In this document: positions 7,818 to 16,411 of the stretch, piece by piece
Numbering within the stretch: the stretch's first letter is position 1
How the letters are laid out: each line of letters begins with the position of its first letter
Assembly (NCBI RefSeq): GCF_006716645.1
Contig: NZ_VFPL01000001.1
Coordinates: forward strand, 3,472,001 to 3,536,000
DNA length: 64,000 bases
Direction of reading: 5' to 3'
Origin: Arcticibacter tournemirensis
Lineage (GTDB): Bacteria; Bacteroidota; Bacteroidia; Sphingobacteriales; Sphingobacteriaceae
Program-made: the position numbers and the translations under genes
The notes under the pieces: generated by a model
Told to the model about the DNA's origin: nothing
Seen by the model: the letters and a program-made list of their open reading frames with translations, nothing else
The model's database searches: none

Positions 7818-10064
7818 ATGATCAAGACACTCACCAGATTACTTCCGTTTGTTTTTCTGTTCACCTTCACATCAGCTCTTTTTGGTCAGGACTGGACGTT
7901 GAAGCAAGCTCCCTTAATGACAAAATGGGCTGCACAGGTCGAGCCCAAAAATCCCCTGCCCGAATATCCGAGACCTCAGATGGCACGCGAAAACTGGATG
8001 AACCTGAATGGCATCTGGCAATTTCAGGCTAACGGCACGAATGACGGCGTTCCAATTGGTAAAGATTTATCGGGAAGTATTTTAGTACCCTATCCGGTTG
8101 AGTCGGCAATATCGGGTGTGATGAAACATCATGAACGAATCTGGTATCGCCGCACTTTTACTATCCCTTCCAAATGGAAGGGCCAGCGCATCATGCTCAA
8201 CTTTGGCGCTGTCGACTGGGAATCAGAAGTGTTCGTTAACGGAAAAAGTGTTGGAGTGCATCGTGGCGGATATGATCCCTTCAGCTATGATATTACTCCC
8301 TATCTTTCAGGTAAAGGGCCGCAGGAACTTATTGTCAGGGTGTTTGATCCGTCGGAAAACGGTGGTCAGCCCCGTGGTAAGCAAGCTACTACGGGTATAG
8401 AAATTATGTACACTCCCTCAACAGGAATCTGGCAAACCGTCTGGCTGGAACCGGTCCCCAAAATCAGCATTGATGACATTAAGATCACTCCGGATATTGA
8501 CAATTCTTCCTTAAAACTGACAGTGAATACAATGGGATCCGCTAACGGTGTTTCGGTTGCTGTAAAGGTTAAAAATGAGGGTAAGATAGTGAAGTCTGTG
8601 GTTGGTAATCCGAACACTGAGATAACCATTCCCGTTCCTGATACCCGGCTTTGGTCACCCGACGATCCCTTCCTTTATGATCTTTCAGTCTCTTTAATTC
8701 AAAACAAGAAAACCGTCGATCATATTTCCAGCTACTTTGGAATGCGCAAAATTTCAGTCGGTATGGTTGATGGTGTTCAGAGAATATTACTCAACAACAA
8801 ATTTGTATTTCAGCTAGGTGCACTGGATCAGGGTTTCTGGCCCGATGGCATTTATACTGCGCCGACCGACGAGGCTCTCAGATATGATTTGGAGCAGCAA
8901 AAGGCTTTAGGTTTTAACATGATCCGTAAGCATGTGAAGGTAGAACCTTACCGCTGGTACTACTGGGCCGACAAGCTAGGTTTCTTGGTATGGCAGGATA
9001 TGCCCACCGCCCAGTCATATGGTGGTGTGGGTGCCGATGCGAAGCAATATTCTACTGAACTGGCCAGGATGGTACAAACACACTGGAACGCTCCGAGCAT
9101 CATTATGTGGGTTGTCTATAATGAAAAATGCGGACAGGATGTTATTAATAAAACGATACCTACCCCTGTGTTAACAAATATGGTTAAGGAGCTCGACCCT
9201 TCCCGCCTGGTTAACGAAGCAAGCGGGTACGACTGGTATGGTTCGGGCGATATTGCTGATAGCCACACCTACCCAGCTCCGAAATCTATTCCAGGCAAAC
9301 CCAACCAGGCTATTGTTAGCGGCGAATACGGCGCTACAAAATATCCTCTCGGAGGGCACCTCTGGGGTAAGGATAATGTAGTTGAAGTGACCTCTGAAGA
9401 TGAATATATCAATCGTTACGAAAACTATGCAAATGCACTTTGTTACCTGAAAACAAAGGGGCTAAACGGTGCAGTATACACTCAAATCACCGATGTTGAA
9501 ACCGAACTCAACGGTATCATAACATACGACCGTGCTGCTTTTAAAACGGATATAAATAAGTTAAGAACATTTAACTTAAATGCTATAAATAAGGAACTCT
9601 CGCTCGAAGACGTGTTGCCTAACTCCCAAAATCAAGGTCAGTCATGGAAGTATGTCACCGCCGCCCCTGCTGCATCGTGGTACAAGGCCAGCTTTAATGA
9701 CTCAGGCTGGAGCGATTCAAAAGGTCCTTTTGCTTCTGCGGGCACACCGGATATCATTATTGGAACTTCATGGACTTCATCTGATATTTGGTTACGCAAG
9801 CAATTCAGTATGGGAGCGCTGAGCGCAGAGGATTTGAACAACCTGGTATTCAACCTCTACCATGATGACGATTGTGAAATTTACATCAATGGCGTTTTGG
9901 CTGCTTCAATCAAAGGTTTTTCAACCTATTCTATCGTTCCGTTTAATGAAGTAGCAAAGAAAGCATTGATTCTAAATGGCACCAATACCATCGCTGTCCA
10001 TTGCCACCAGGATGCTGGCGGGCAGGGAATTGATGTAGGGATCGCTAAAAAGATTATTAAATAA
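7818..10064 (+). CDS. Secreted GH2 beta-glycosidase
   Basis: 748 residues with a signal peptide ending in ALFGQ. Domain order: GH2 sugar-binding jelly roll (about 55-205), Ig-like domain (210-310), TIM barrel (315-585) and a C-terminal beta-sandwich (from about 610). The acid/base is E436 in VVYNEKCGQ and the nucleophile E503 in SGEYGATKYP, so it should be a retaining enzyme. The short form without DUF4981 or Bgal_small separates it from the LacZ-type enzyme elsewhere in the window. Substrate could be a beta-galactoside, beta-mannoside or beta-glucuronide. Followed by a bidirectional terminator. Confidence 0.9.
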   Translation: MIKTLTRLLPFVFLFTFTSALFGQDWTLKQAPLMTKWAAQVEPKNPLPEYPRPQMARENWMNLNGIWQFQANGTNDGVPIGKDLSGSILVPYPVESAISGVMKHHERIWYRRTFTIPSKWKGQRIMLNFGAVDWESEVFVNGKSVGVHRGGYDPFSYDITPYLSGKGPQELIVRVFDPSENGGQPRGKQATTGIEIMYTPSTGIWQTVWLEPVPKISIDDIKITPDIDNSSLKLTVNTMGSANGVSVAVKVKNEGKIVKSVVGNPNTEITIPVPDTRLWSPDDPFLYDLSVSLIQNKKTVDHISSYFGMRKISVGMVDGVQRILLNNKFVFQLGALDQGFWPDGIYTAPTDEALRYDLEQQKALGFNMIRKHVKVEPYRWYYWADKLGFLVWQDMPTAQSYGGVGADAKQYSTELARMVQTHWNAPSIIMWVVYNEKCGQDVINKTIPTPVLTNMVKELDPSRLVNEASGYDWYGSGDIADSHTYPAPKSIPGKPNQAIVSGEYGATKYPLGGHLWGKDNVVEVTSEDEYINRYENYANALCYLKTKGLNGAVYTQITDVETELNGIITYDRAAFKTDINKLRTFNLNAINKELSLEDVLPNSQNQGQSWKYVTAAPAASWYKASFNDSGWSDSKGPFASAGTPDIIIGTSWTSSDIWLRKQFSMGALSAEDLNNLVFNLYHDDDCEIYINGVLAASIKGFSTYSIVPFNEVAKKALILNGTNTIAVHCHQDAGGQGIDVGIAKKIIK

Positions 10065-10097
10065 GCATAAACACAGACATTATACTATTTAAACTGC

Positions 10098-10137
10098 AAA
10101 CGGCAGGATGCAAAAGATGCACCCTGCCGTTTGTTTT
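10098..10137. terminator. Bidirectional hairpin between convergent genes
   Basis: AAACGGCAGG and CCTGCCGTTT form a 10-bp stem that extends by TGCA after one mismatch, with a short A-rich loop and GTTTTA on the plus side. Sits between the convergent GH2 and VOC genes. Confidence 0.8.
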
Positions 10138-10540
10138 ACACTTCGTTATTTTCTTCCTCTTTTTCCTCTATGGGTTCCCATAGTTCGATGATATTCCCTT
10201 CGGGGTCAAGCAAATGCACAAATTTCCCGTAGTCATATTCTGCAATCTCATCAACTACCTGAACACCACTCTCTTTAAGCTGAGCAACCAGTTCGACGAG
10301 GTTTTCCACGCGGTAGTTGATCATAAATTCTTTCTCCGAAGGCTTAAAATATTGTGTATCCTTAGGGAAGGCCGACCAAATAGTCAATCCCTTTTGATCA
10401 GGGTGCTCTGCGTCGCGCCATTCGAAGTTAGTGCCATAGGGGCCCGTTTTTAAACCGAGGTTTTGGGCATACCATTCGTTAATTTTTTTGGGGTCGTCGC
10501 ATTTAAAGAAAATGCCTCCAAGGCCGGTTACTTTTTTCAT
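10136..10540 (-). CDS. VOC/glyoxalase-family protein
   Basis: 134 residues forming two beta-alpha-beta-beta-beta modules of the vicinal oxygen chelate fold. The first module begins GLGGIFFKCDDPKKINEWYAQNLGL. The second ends with FVHLLDPEGNIIELWEP, whose late glutamate is a typical metal ligand. The C-terminal tail is very acidic (EEKEEENNE). No signal peptide. Such proteins range from glyoxalase to antibiotic-binding or isomerase functions, and nothing here decides between them. The terminator for this gene is the hairpin that overlaps its last codons. Confidence 0.85.
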   Translation of the reverse strand: MKKVTGLGGIFFKCDDPKKINEWYAQNLGLKTGPYGTNFEWRDAEHPDQKGLTIWSAFPKDTQYFKPSEKEFMINYRVENLVELVAQLKESGVQVVDEIAEYDYGKFVHLLDPEGNIIELWEPIEEKEEENNEV

Positions 10541-10632
10541 AATCGATTTATTGATTTAATTCTATCTTCAAAATTGAAACATTCATACATTGTTCACATC
10601 ATCCTTTAGTATGATTTTGAAGATAATGCTGC

Positions 10633-11199
10633 TTATTCGTCCTTTGCTATTTGCCTGATCACCCTGCATGGATTGCCGGCAGCAAAAACATCCGCTGGAA
10701 TATCCTTAGTAACCACACTTCCTGCACCGATCACGCTTCTATCCCCTATTGTTACACCGGGACAAACAACTACGCTCCCGCCTACCCATACGTCTTCGCC
10801 AATCATGATGGGCCTGGCATACTCCCGTCCCGAGCTCCGCTCAATATGGTTAAGCGGATGTGTAGCCGTATATATCTGAACATTAGGCCCGAACATTGTA
10901 CGACTGCCAATAACTACAGGTGCTACGTCAAGCACAACACAGTTGAAATTGAAAAACACCTGTGCGCCAATTTTTATATTATATCCGTAATCACAATAAA
11001 ACGGTGGCTGTAGCCATAAACCGGCTGCTGCGTTGGGTATAAGTTCTTTTAGGATCTGTCCTCGTTTTTCAGGTTCGTCCTCCCGTGTTTCGTTTAGTAC
11101 TTTTATCAGCAGGCGGGTTTGTATCCTGTCTTCGGTTAATTGTTTGTCAAGCGGATCATACATTTCACCGGCAATCATTTTTTCTTTTTCTGTTTTCAT
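10633..11199 (-). CDS. maa: Maltose/galactoside O-acetyltransferase-like
   Basis: 188-residue left-handed beta-helix acetyltransferase of the maltose/galactoside O-acetyltransferase group. The N-terminal Mac domain (MIAGEMYDPLDKQL) is followed by hexapeptide repeats, with the catalytic histidine in TATHPLNHIERSSG and the end GNPCRVIRQI. It should transfer an acetyl group from acetyl-CoA to a sugar hydroxyl in the cytoplasm. Length and motifs are normal. It lies 23 bp after the start of the TfoX-like gene on the same strand, so the two may be co-transcribed. The gene symbol is by family resemblance. Confidence 0.88.
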   Translation of the reverse strand: MKTEKEKMIAGEMYDPLDKQLTEDRIQTRLLIKVLNETREDEPEKRGQILKELIPNAAAGLWLQPPFYCDYGYNIKIGAQVFFNFNCVVLDVAPVVIGSRTMFGPNVQIYTATHPLNHIERSSGREYARPIMIGEDVWVGGSVVVCPGVTIGDRSVIGAGSVVTKDIPADVFAAGNPCRVIRQIAKDE

Positions 11200-11222
11200 A
11201 TACGTAGTATGGAAGCACTTGT

Positions 11223-11582
11223 TCAGGGCGCGTTTCGTTTACTTTTTTTAGATGATTTAGCTTTAGGATTAAAGTCGAGGCATAACTCCACCCAGTGTTT
11301 CAGATCTTTTTGCTGAATAGCACCTTCTATCGGGACATATACAAAATCCTTGCTGGCACGTCCTCTCATAATCATTTGCCGGCAGGTACCTTTTCCGAGC
11401 TCTTCGGCTGCGCTGGCCTCGCCAATCCGGCACAACAGATCGTCGTTTGTAACGCATATAAGCATCTTGTCGTCAACCATGAAGCACAGACCATTAAACA
11501 TCGTCTTTTCAATTACATCCTCGTGATCAACCAGCAATTCTCTGATTCGGTCTGCCATTTGCAAATCGTACATTCTTTTCAT
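11223..11582 (-). CDS. TfoX N-terminal domain protein
   Basis: 119 residues. The pattern MADRIRELLVDHEDVIEKTMFNGLCFMVDDKMLICV is the TfoX/Sxy N-terminal domain, and the protein ends in a lysine/serine-rich tail (KAKSSKKSKRN). The second TfoX domain of the competence regulator is absent; stand-alone N-domains are common in non-competent bacteria and have no proven function. Likely in an operon with the acetyltransferase gene immediately downstream. Confidence 0.85.
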   Translation of the reverse strand: MKRMYDLQMADRIRELLVDHEDVIEKTMFNGLCFMVDDKMLICVTNDDLLCRIGEASAAEELGKGTCRQMIMRGRASKDFVYVPIEGAIQQKDLKHWVELCLDFNPKAKSSKKSKRNAP

Positions 11583-11623
11583 AGGCTTATCTCATACTAA
11601 ACCTAAATTAGGAATTACTATGA

Positions 11624-11809
11624 TTATTCCCTAATATTTCGATATTTGGCTGTACCAAATTCAAGGAATAGCGTTTTGGTCGTCGTAGAAACGACAACCA
11701 CATGGTGCCCATGGCTATTAGCGCAATCAGTATGCTGAATGTGTTTGCAGGATGGGTTGAAAGTTGATATTGCAATTAAGCCGGCAGCGACAACAATTTT
11801 CTTTCTCAT
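11624..11809 (-). CDS. Small lipoprotein coupled to MerC
   Basis: 61 residues from the ATG at 11809, which overlaps the merC stop as ATGA; this overlap decides the start. The N-terminus MRKKIVVAAGLIAISTFNPSC is a type II signal peptide. The mature part starts KHIQHTDCANSHGHH and has an unusual density of histidine and cysteine, compatible with metal binding. Coupling to a mercury/metal membrane protein and the shared metal-type operator suggest a role in metal capture, which is inference. No family recognised. Confidence 0.65.
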   Translation of the reverse strand: MRKKIVVAAGLIAISTFNPSCKHIQHTDCANSHGHHVVVVSTTTKTLFLEFGTAKYRNIRE

Positions 11810-12219
11810 TTCAATAGATTTTGATGAACTAAAGGCTGATGCATCCGGCAACGGGTAAATCGCCAGTTTATATAATGAGCAAGAGCTATAGTGAACCCTC
11901 CTGCCGGAATCAATACAGGCTCAAGCACCTTGTGCCCCGAAAAATGCCCCATAGCAATAAGGAGGAATCCACTTAGTAACGTTGCAATTGGCGTTATCCT
12001 GCTGTGATGTTTTTTAAACGAGACACCAAGGGAAAGTATTCCGATCACAAGTGCGGCTCCTATCATTGTTATCTCAACCCATTCTTCTGCTAAAAACTCA
12101 AGTCCCCACAAGGGAAGCAGTGTGAGAATTAACGGTACAACTGAGCAATGAACAGCGCAGAGTACACTTGCCACCATACCGGCGTTGTCCAATCGTCCTG
12201 TTAACTTTTGTAGTTTCAT
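11806..12219 (-). CDS. merC: MerC-domain membrane protein
   Basis: 137 residues with four predicted membrane helices and the family motif LCAVHCSVVP in the first. MerC was described as an inner-membrane mercuric-ion uptake protein. In Bacteroidota, isolated MerC proteins occur without a mer operon, often under Fur/Zur-like control, so zinc or another metal is at least as likely. No merA or merR is in the window. The end overlaps the next small lipoprotein gene by four bases, and three TTGCAA boxes lie just upstream. Confidence 0.85.
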   Translation of the reverse strand: MKLQKLTGRLDNAGMVASVLCAVHCSVVPLILTLLPLWGLEFLAEEWVEITMIGAALVIGILSLGVSFKKHHSRITPIATLLSGFLLIAMGHFSGHKVLEPVLIPAGGFTIALAHYINWRFTRCRMHQPLVHQNLLK

Positions 12220-12246
12220 TTTGCAAAACTAACAAAAGCAACATTA

Positions 12247-12277
12247 TTGCAATAAAACATTTGCAACTTTATTGCAA
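12247..12277 (-). promoter_or_regulatory. Metal-type operator upstream of merC
   Basis: TTGCAATAAA at the left and TTTATTGCAA at the right form a perfect 10-bp inverted repeat separated by 11 bp, and the spacer contains a third TTGCAA. It lies about 28 bp upstream of the merC start, where a repressor would block transcription. Resembles Fur/Zur-family boxes by inference; the regulator is not in the window. Confidence 0.6.
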
Positions 12278-12470
12278 TTATCAATTACTGAACGAGTGTT
12301 ACATCCTGATATAAAACATCAAATAAGCACTGCGCTTACCTAAAGATTATCTTTTAATTAATCAAAAACTATCCTCATGGGACTTTTCTAAAGTAACCCA
12401 TAGGAAAAACAACAAGAGTGTGTCAAACATATAAACAGACAATATCTTCAACGATTTAATTGATCAGGTC

Positions 12471-12812
12471 ATGAAAATAAAATCATTTTTACCACTTTTC
12501 GCTTTATTATTTGGAAGCATAACTCTTAGCGCGCAAACTAATCCGAATAACAAGGGACAGGGAAACGGGGCAGGTCGGTGCGCTGCTTTTGTAGACAACA
12601 GTAAAAACGGTGTCTGCGATAACTATGAGAACCGGAATACGACAACTGTACGTAGTAACTCTCCGGGACGACGCAACTGCTGCGGCAACGGCCGCGGGAA
12701 CGGATGCGGAAATGGCTATGGTAATGCCAAAAGGAAAGGCAACTCCGGCAACTTCACAGACGCCAACAAAAACGGAATCTGCGACTACTATGAAGCAGCT
12801 CCTAAAAAATAG
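12471..12812 (+). CDS. Small secreted protein with paired EF-hand-like loops
   Basis: 113 residues with a signal peptide ending in LSAQ. Two near-identical motifs, DNSKNGVCDNYE and DANKNGICDYYE, have the D-x-N-x-N-G-x-C-D-x-x-E spacing of calcium-binding EF-hand or dockerin-like loops and bracket a Gly/Asn/Arg/Cys-rich middle (NCCGNGRGNGCGNGYGN). A calcium-binding periplasmic or envelope protein is the simplest reading. No neighbour suggests a partner. A hairpin follows the gene. Confidence 0.7.
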   Translation: MKIKSFLPLFALLFGSITLSAQTNPNNKGQGNGAGRCAAFVDNSKNGVCDNYENRNTTTVRSNSPGRRNCCGNGRGNGCGNGYGNAKRKGNSGNFTDANKNGICDYYEAAPKK

Positions 12813-12833
12813 GACTTCCATCGTCCAATGACG

Positions 12834-12869
12834 GCCGGGTGTAGTATATCCATTAAAAATACACCCGGC
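12834..12869 (+). terminator. Hairpin after the EF-hand-like gene
   Basis: GCCGGGTGTA and TACACCCGGC make a perfect 10-bp stem with a 16-nt loop, 21 bp past the stop codon. The following tract (TTGTATAAAAA) is only weakly U-rich, so termination may be partial. Confidence 0.6.
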
Positions 12870-13239
12870 TTGTATAAAAAGCTGCGACACTGAGGCATCG
12901 TTTTTATACTATTCATACACCTGAATCATACTTCCTTTCGATTATAATTGTAGTTTTGTCTGATAAAGATAGCAGGCATTTGTTCGATGACGCTGCCGCC
13001 CTAAATAACAGAGGTAAGGAAATCTTCCAGATTACCTGAAAATATAAAAAACAGATAACCCTGTTGATAATAGGCCCGTATAAAAGGCGAGTCTGAACCT
13101 TCCCTCTTCAGTTAGACGCTACCGGTTCGTGCAAAAGATACAGTGACTAATGCCGATGCTGATTTTCGGGACGAATTTTAGATAATTGACGAACTGACAT
13201 CGATTTGGATTGGCCCGCTGCTGAAGCTGGCCTATATTA
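12870..13239. other. Gene-free interval before the histidine kinase
   Basis: About 370 bp. No complete ORF with an ATG start is convincing. A frame around 12960-13038 reads without stops and ends in KEIFQIT, which could be an eroded gene fragment, but it has no start codon. Presumably contains the promoter of the kinase. Confidence 0.5.
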
Positions 13240-14949
13240 ATGCCTTTAGAAAACGGTGAATATTTTATGGAATACCGGAAATTAGAAGAAGCCCTTGAAC
13301 GACAGAATAAACTTATACGTACAATAACCGAAAACGCTACCACCGCCCTCTTTACAATGAATACTGAGGGATACTGTACCTATATGAATCCTGCGGGAGA
13401 AAGAATGTTCGGATATACGGCCGAAGAAATCGCTTCAACTCCCCTGCATTATCTTATTCATTCCCGTCGTCCTGATGGCAGTCTTTATCCGATTGAAGAA
13501 TGCCCTATCGACCGGGCCTTGCCCGAGCATACAACGGTAAGGGCCCACGAAGATGTTTTCTTCCGTAAAGATGGCTCTCCGGTTCCGGTTTCATGTTCAA
13601 TAAGTCCGGTCTATGAAAACGGACATCCTGTGATAACGGTTTTGGAAGTGCACGACCTGACCGAGCAAAAAAAACACGAAGAGGCAATACTGCGAAACAC
13701 AAAGAATCTCGAAATTCTAAATTCCATAGGCAAATCGATCTCTGCCGAAATGGATCTCCGGAATATATTGCAGAAAGTAACGGATGCCAGTACCAACCTT
13801 ACAGGAGCACAATTCGGGGCTTTCTTCTTCAATACAGTAAAAACCAAAGGCGAATCATACCTGCTTTACACTCTATCGGGAGCAACGGCAGACACGTTTA
13901 AGGGCTTTCCAATGCCAGGAAAGACACCTTTATTTCATCCTACCTTTAACGGTGAACGTGTCATCCGCAGTGACGACATTACCATGGATCCGCATTTCGG
14001 GCACAATTACCACAACGGAATGCCCGGCGGACATCTCCCTGTAGTGAGCTATCTGGCCGTGCCGGTGATCGCCAAATCTGGCGCCGTGATAGGCGGCTTG
14101 TTTTTTGGCCATTCAAGGCCTGGTGCTTTCAGCACCGAAGACGAAAAGATGGTGTCGTCGATAGCATCCCAGGCTGCAATTGCTATAGACAATGCCAAAC
14201 TATTTGACAAAGTAAAAACGGCAAACCGCCAAAACAAACGGCTGCTTAAGATTGCTAAACAGTTGGATGATAAAAAAAATGAATTCATGAGCATTGCAAG
14301 TCATGAATTAAAGACTCCAGTAACAAGTATCAAGGGATATCTCCAGATAATTGAAAAAATAGCGAAGGCAGAAGAAAAACCAATTTTAAACGGCTTCATT
14401 ACAAAGGCGGCGCGACAAGTGGATAAATTAACCTCCCTTGTAAACGATCTGCTCGACGCAACCCGGATACAAGCAGGAAAGATTACTTACAATTTTACGA
14501 CGTTTAATTTTGGCGACGTACTTGAAGACTCTATCAGTTCACTGCGGGTAGTTAACAATACTCACACGATTGAGATTAACGGAGACCAGAATATCTTCAT
14601 TACAGCCGACAGGATAAGGCTTGAACAGGTTATATCCAATCTTCTGTCGAATGCGGTTAAATATTCTCCTGAAGCAGATAAGATCATTCTAAACGTCAAT
14701 CAGGAAGAAGAAATACTAAAAGTGGAAATAATCGACTTTGGCATAGGAATAAGTGAACATACCATTCCTAATATTTTCGACAGGTACTTCCGTGAAATCG
14801 ATAAAAACTACCAATTTAATGGCCTGGGCCTTGGGCTTTATATCTCCGCCGAAATCATAAAAGGCCATAATGGCATGATCTGGGTTGAAAGCGAACCAGG
14901 TATGGGCGCTACCTTTTCTTTCACTATTCCTGTCAACCAGACAACCTGA
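13240..14949 (+). CDS. PAS-GAF sensor histidine kinase
   Basis: 569 residues (an ATG at 13267 would give 560). Soluble, no membrane segment. A PAS domain (about 30-145, with ECPIDRALPEH in the variable loop) is followed by a GAF domain (about 165-325), a HisKA dimerisation helix with phospho-acceptor H355 in SHELKTPVTS, and a HATPase domain with N box (NLLSNAVKYSP), G1 (DFGIGIS) and G2 (GLGLGLYIS). It should sense a cytosolic small molecule, light or redox state. No response regulator is adjacent, so it is an orphan kinase; the 183-residue protein just downstream may be linked to it. Confidence 0.93.
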   Translation: MPLENGEYFMEYRKLEEALERQNKLIRTITENATTALFTMNTEGYCTYMNPAGERMFGYTAEEIASTPLHYLIHSRRPDGSLYPIEECPIDRALPEHTTVRAHEDVFFRKDGSPVPVSCSISPVYENGHPVITVLEVHDLTEQKKHEEAILRNTKNLEILNSIGKSISAEMDLRNILQKVTDASTNLTGAQFGAFFFNTVKTKGESYLLYTLSGATADTFKGFPMPGKTPLFHPTFNGERVIRSDDITMDPHFGHNYHNGMPGGHLPVVSYLAVPVIAKSGAVIGGLFFGHSRPGAFSTEDEKMVSSIASQAAIAIDNAKLFDKVKTANRQNKRLLKIAKQLDDKKNEFMSIASHELKTPVTSIKGYLQIIEKIAKAEEKPILNGFITKAARQVDKLTSLVNDLLDATRIQAGKITYNFTTFNFGDVLEDSISSLRVVNNTHTIEINGDQNIFITADRIRLEQVISNLLSNAVKYSPEADKIILNVNQEEEILKVEIIDFGIGISEHTIPNIFDRYFREIDKNYQFNGLGLGLYISAEIIKGHNGMIWVESEPGMGATFSFTIPVNQTT

Positions 14950-14965
14950 GCTGTCAGATAAATAA

Positions 14966-14985
14966 ATAAAAGTTATAACTTTTAT
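14966..14985. promoter_or_regulatory. 20-bp perfect palindrome
   Basis: ATAAAAGTTATAACTTTTAT reads the same on both strands with no loop. It lies between the histidine kinase stop and the next start, 33 bp upstream of the latter. A loop-free palindrome suits a dimeric repressor better than a terminator. Confidence 0.45.
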
Positions 14986-15018
14986 CGCGCAATTGCGGTA
15001 TACATGTAAAAAAGCCGC

Positions 15019-15570
15019 ATGAAAACAATCGACAGCCATTTCAGACATTTCTTGTCATTTAGTCCCGAAGCCGAGATAAAAGGCAGTGCTATACTGAGGG
15101 CAGTAGAAGGACTAGGAGCGTATTCAAATCAGGTATATACACTTTTAAGTCTCGAAGGCTTACCTATGATTTATGCCGAGGAGTGGTATAACTTGCAAAA
15201 ATGGCTGAACGTACTCAAACTGGTTTATACGAAGTATGGTGCATTTACGCTGCTAACCCTGGGCAAATCAGTCAGCGACGACTTTCCTGAAAGCGAAACT
15301 ATGGACTTACAGACCGCCCTGTCCTTGCTGGATTCGGGATATAGATTCAATCACCGGAACGGGGACGTTGGAGGTCTGGAGCTAACCGGATTCGACAAAG
15401 AAAAGCGGACTGCAGTTTTTAACAGCCACAGTCCCTATCCCCCTGAGTTCGGCAAAGGCGTAATCCTTGGAATAATGAGGAAATTTAAACCAGATAAAGG
15501 TGCTGTTCCGGAAATCATCATCGAAAATACAGAAACACCTTTGAGTTATACATACCACATTTCCTGGTAA
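15019..15570 (+). CDS. Conserved-type hypothetical protein, possibly V4R-like
   Basis: 183 residues, soluble, without signal peptide. Not firmly recognised. The region NHRNGDVGGLEL followed by HSPYPPEFGKGVILGIMRKFKP recalls small bacterial sensor domains related to the 4-vinyl-reductase (V4R) or heme-NO-binding fold, but the cysteine that often binds a metal there is missing. Position directly after a PAS-GAF histidine kinase, with only a palindromic site between them, suggests a sensory or signalling role. This is tentative. Confidence 0.5.
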   Translation: MKTIDSHFRHFLSFSPEAEIKGSAILRAVEGLGAYSNQVYTLLSLEGLPMIYAEEWYNLQKWLNVLKLVYTKYGAFTLLTLGKSVSDDFPESETMDLQTALSLLDSGYRFNHRNGDVGGLELTGFDKEKRTAVFNSHSPYPPEFGKGVILGIMRKFKPDKGAVPEIIIENTETPLSYTYHISW

Positions 15571-15591
15571 GCCCGAATGTCCGTTGTTCTG

Positions 15592-16149
15592 CTATTCTTT
15601 TGCTGTTGCCTGCAACGGTTCACCGCCAGCTTCAGCGACCTTGTTCACTGTTGGACTCGCAGTTTTAGAACCCGGAACCTTCGCCCCTGAAGGCCTAGAC
15701 GAAGCCGCCGGTACAGCAGCATCCTTTGCTATCGCTTCGGGAACACCACCCTTCTGCTTAAATGCGGCCAGCTCGGTCTGCAAAACTTCATTTTGAGTGC
15801 TCCACTCTTTCTCCTGCGCCTTTAAAACGTCTACAACATTACGTAACGCAGATATTTTAGTAGTCAGACTTTGTATGGTAGTATCTTTAGACATTAATAA
15901 TGCTGTAAGGCTGTCAGCTTTGCTCTCCAGACGTTTTATAACCTCATTATGCGCTTCAGTAGCTCCCTCCAGTCTCGCCTGTTTAATTTCGAGCTGGTGA
16001 AAACTTTCACTTTTTGCTGATAGTGCCTTTTGCAGGCTATCCGCCTTCAGCGTCAGTATTTCTATCATTTGCTTCTTGCTCTGTGCACTGGCAGCACTCA
16101 TGGCTATTACAGCCACACCCATAATCAGAAATAATTTAATTGCTCTCAT
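15592..16149 (-). CDS. Periplasmic coiled-coil protein
   Basis: About 185 residues from the ATG at 16149, chosen because it gives a clean signal peptide (MRAIKLFLIMGVAVIAMSAASAQ); an upstream start at 16173 is possible. Residues about 30-145 form a long heptad coiled coil rich in L, K, S, E and Q. The C-terminal 45 residues are Ala/Pro/Lys/Gly-rich and probably disordered or cell-wall associated. No catalytic motif. Convergent with the preceding gene. Function unknown; a structural envelope role is plausible. Confidence 0.7.
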   Translation of the reverse strand: MRAIKLFLIMGVAVIAMSAASAQSKKQMIEILTLKADSLQKALSAKSESFHQLEIKQARLEGATEAHNEVIKRLESKADSLTALLMSKDTTIQSLTTKISALRNVVDVLKAQEKEWSTQNEVLQTELAAFKQKGGVPEAIAKDAAVPAASSRPSGAKVPGSKTASPTVNKVAEAGGEPLQATAKE

Positions 16150-16411
16150 AGCCTTACTTTTAATTCTTACCACATTTAATAACTCAGCACCTTAAATCTT
16201 CGGGATCCAACTGACTACCTCATTCAAATACCAGCCCCTAAAATGGAGTAAAAAACTAAAGATCAGCCAATTGAAGCCAGACGTTTTCAATTAACATTAA
16301 CTAAGTTTGAAAGTTTAATTGTTTTTTATTTTTTTTCAGAGAAGAATATTGCTGCTGACATAAGGTTGTCAGCTCCGGGTTATTTCTTTGTATCACACAA
16401 AAAAAACAACC

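Noticed and set aside
11806-12219. Mercury resistance operon
   Set aside because: No merA, merR, merT or merP nearby; only a MerC-domain protein.
12948-13041. Possible gene fragment ending KEIFQIT
   Set aside because: No start codon, no recognisable homology and only about 30 codons; left as unannotated intergenic sequence.
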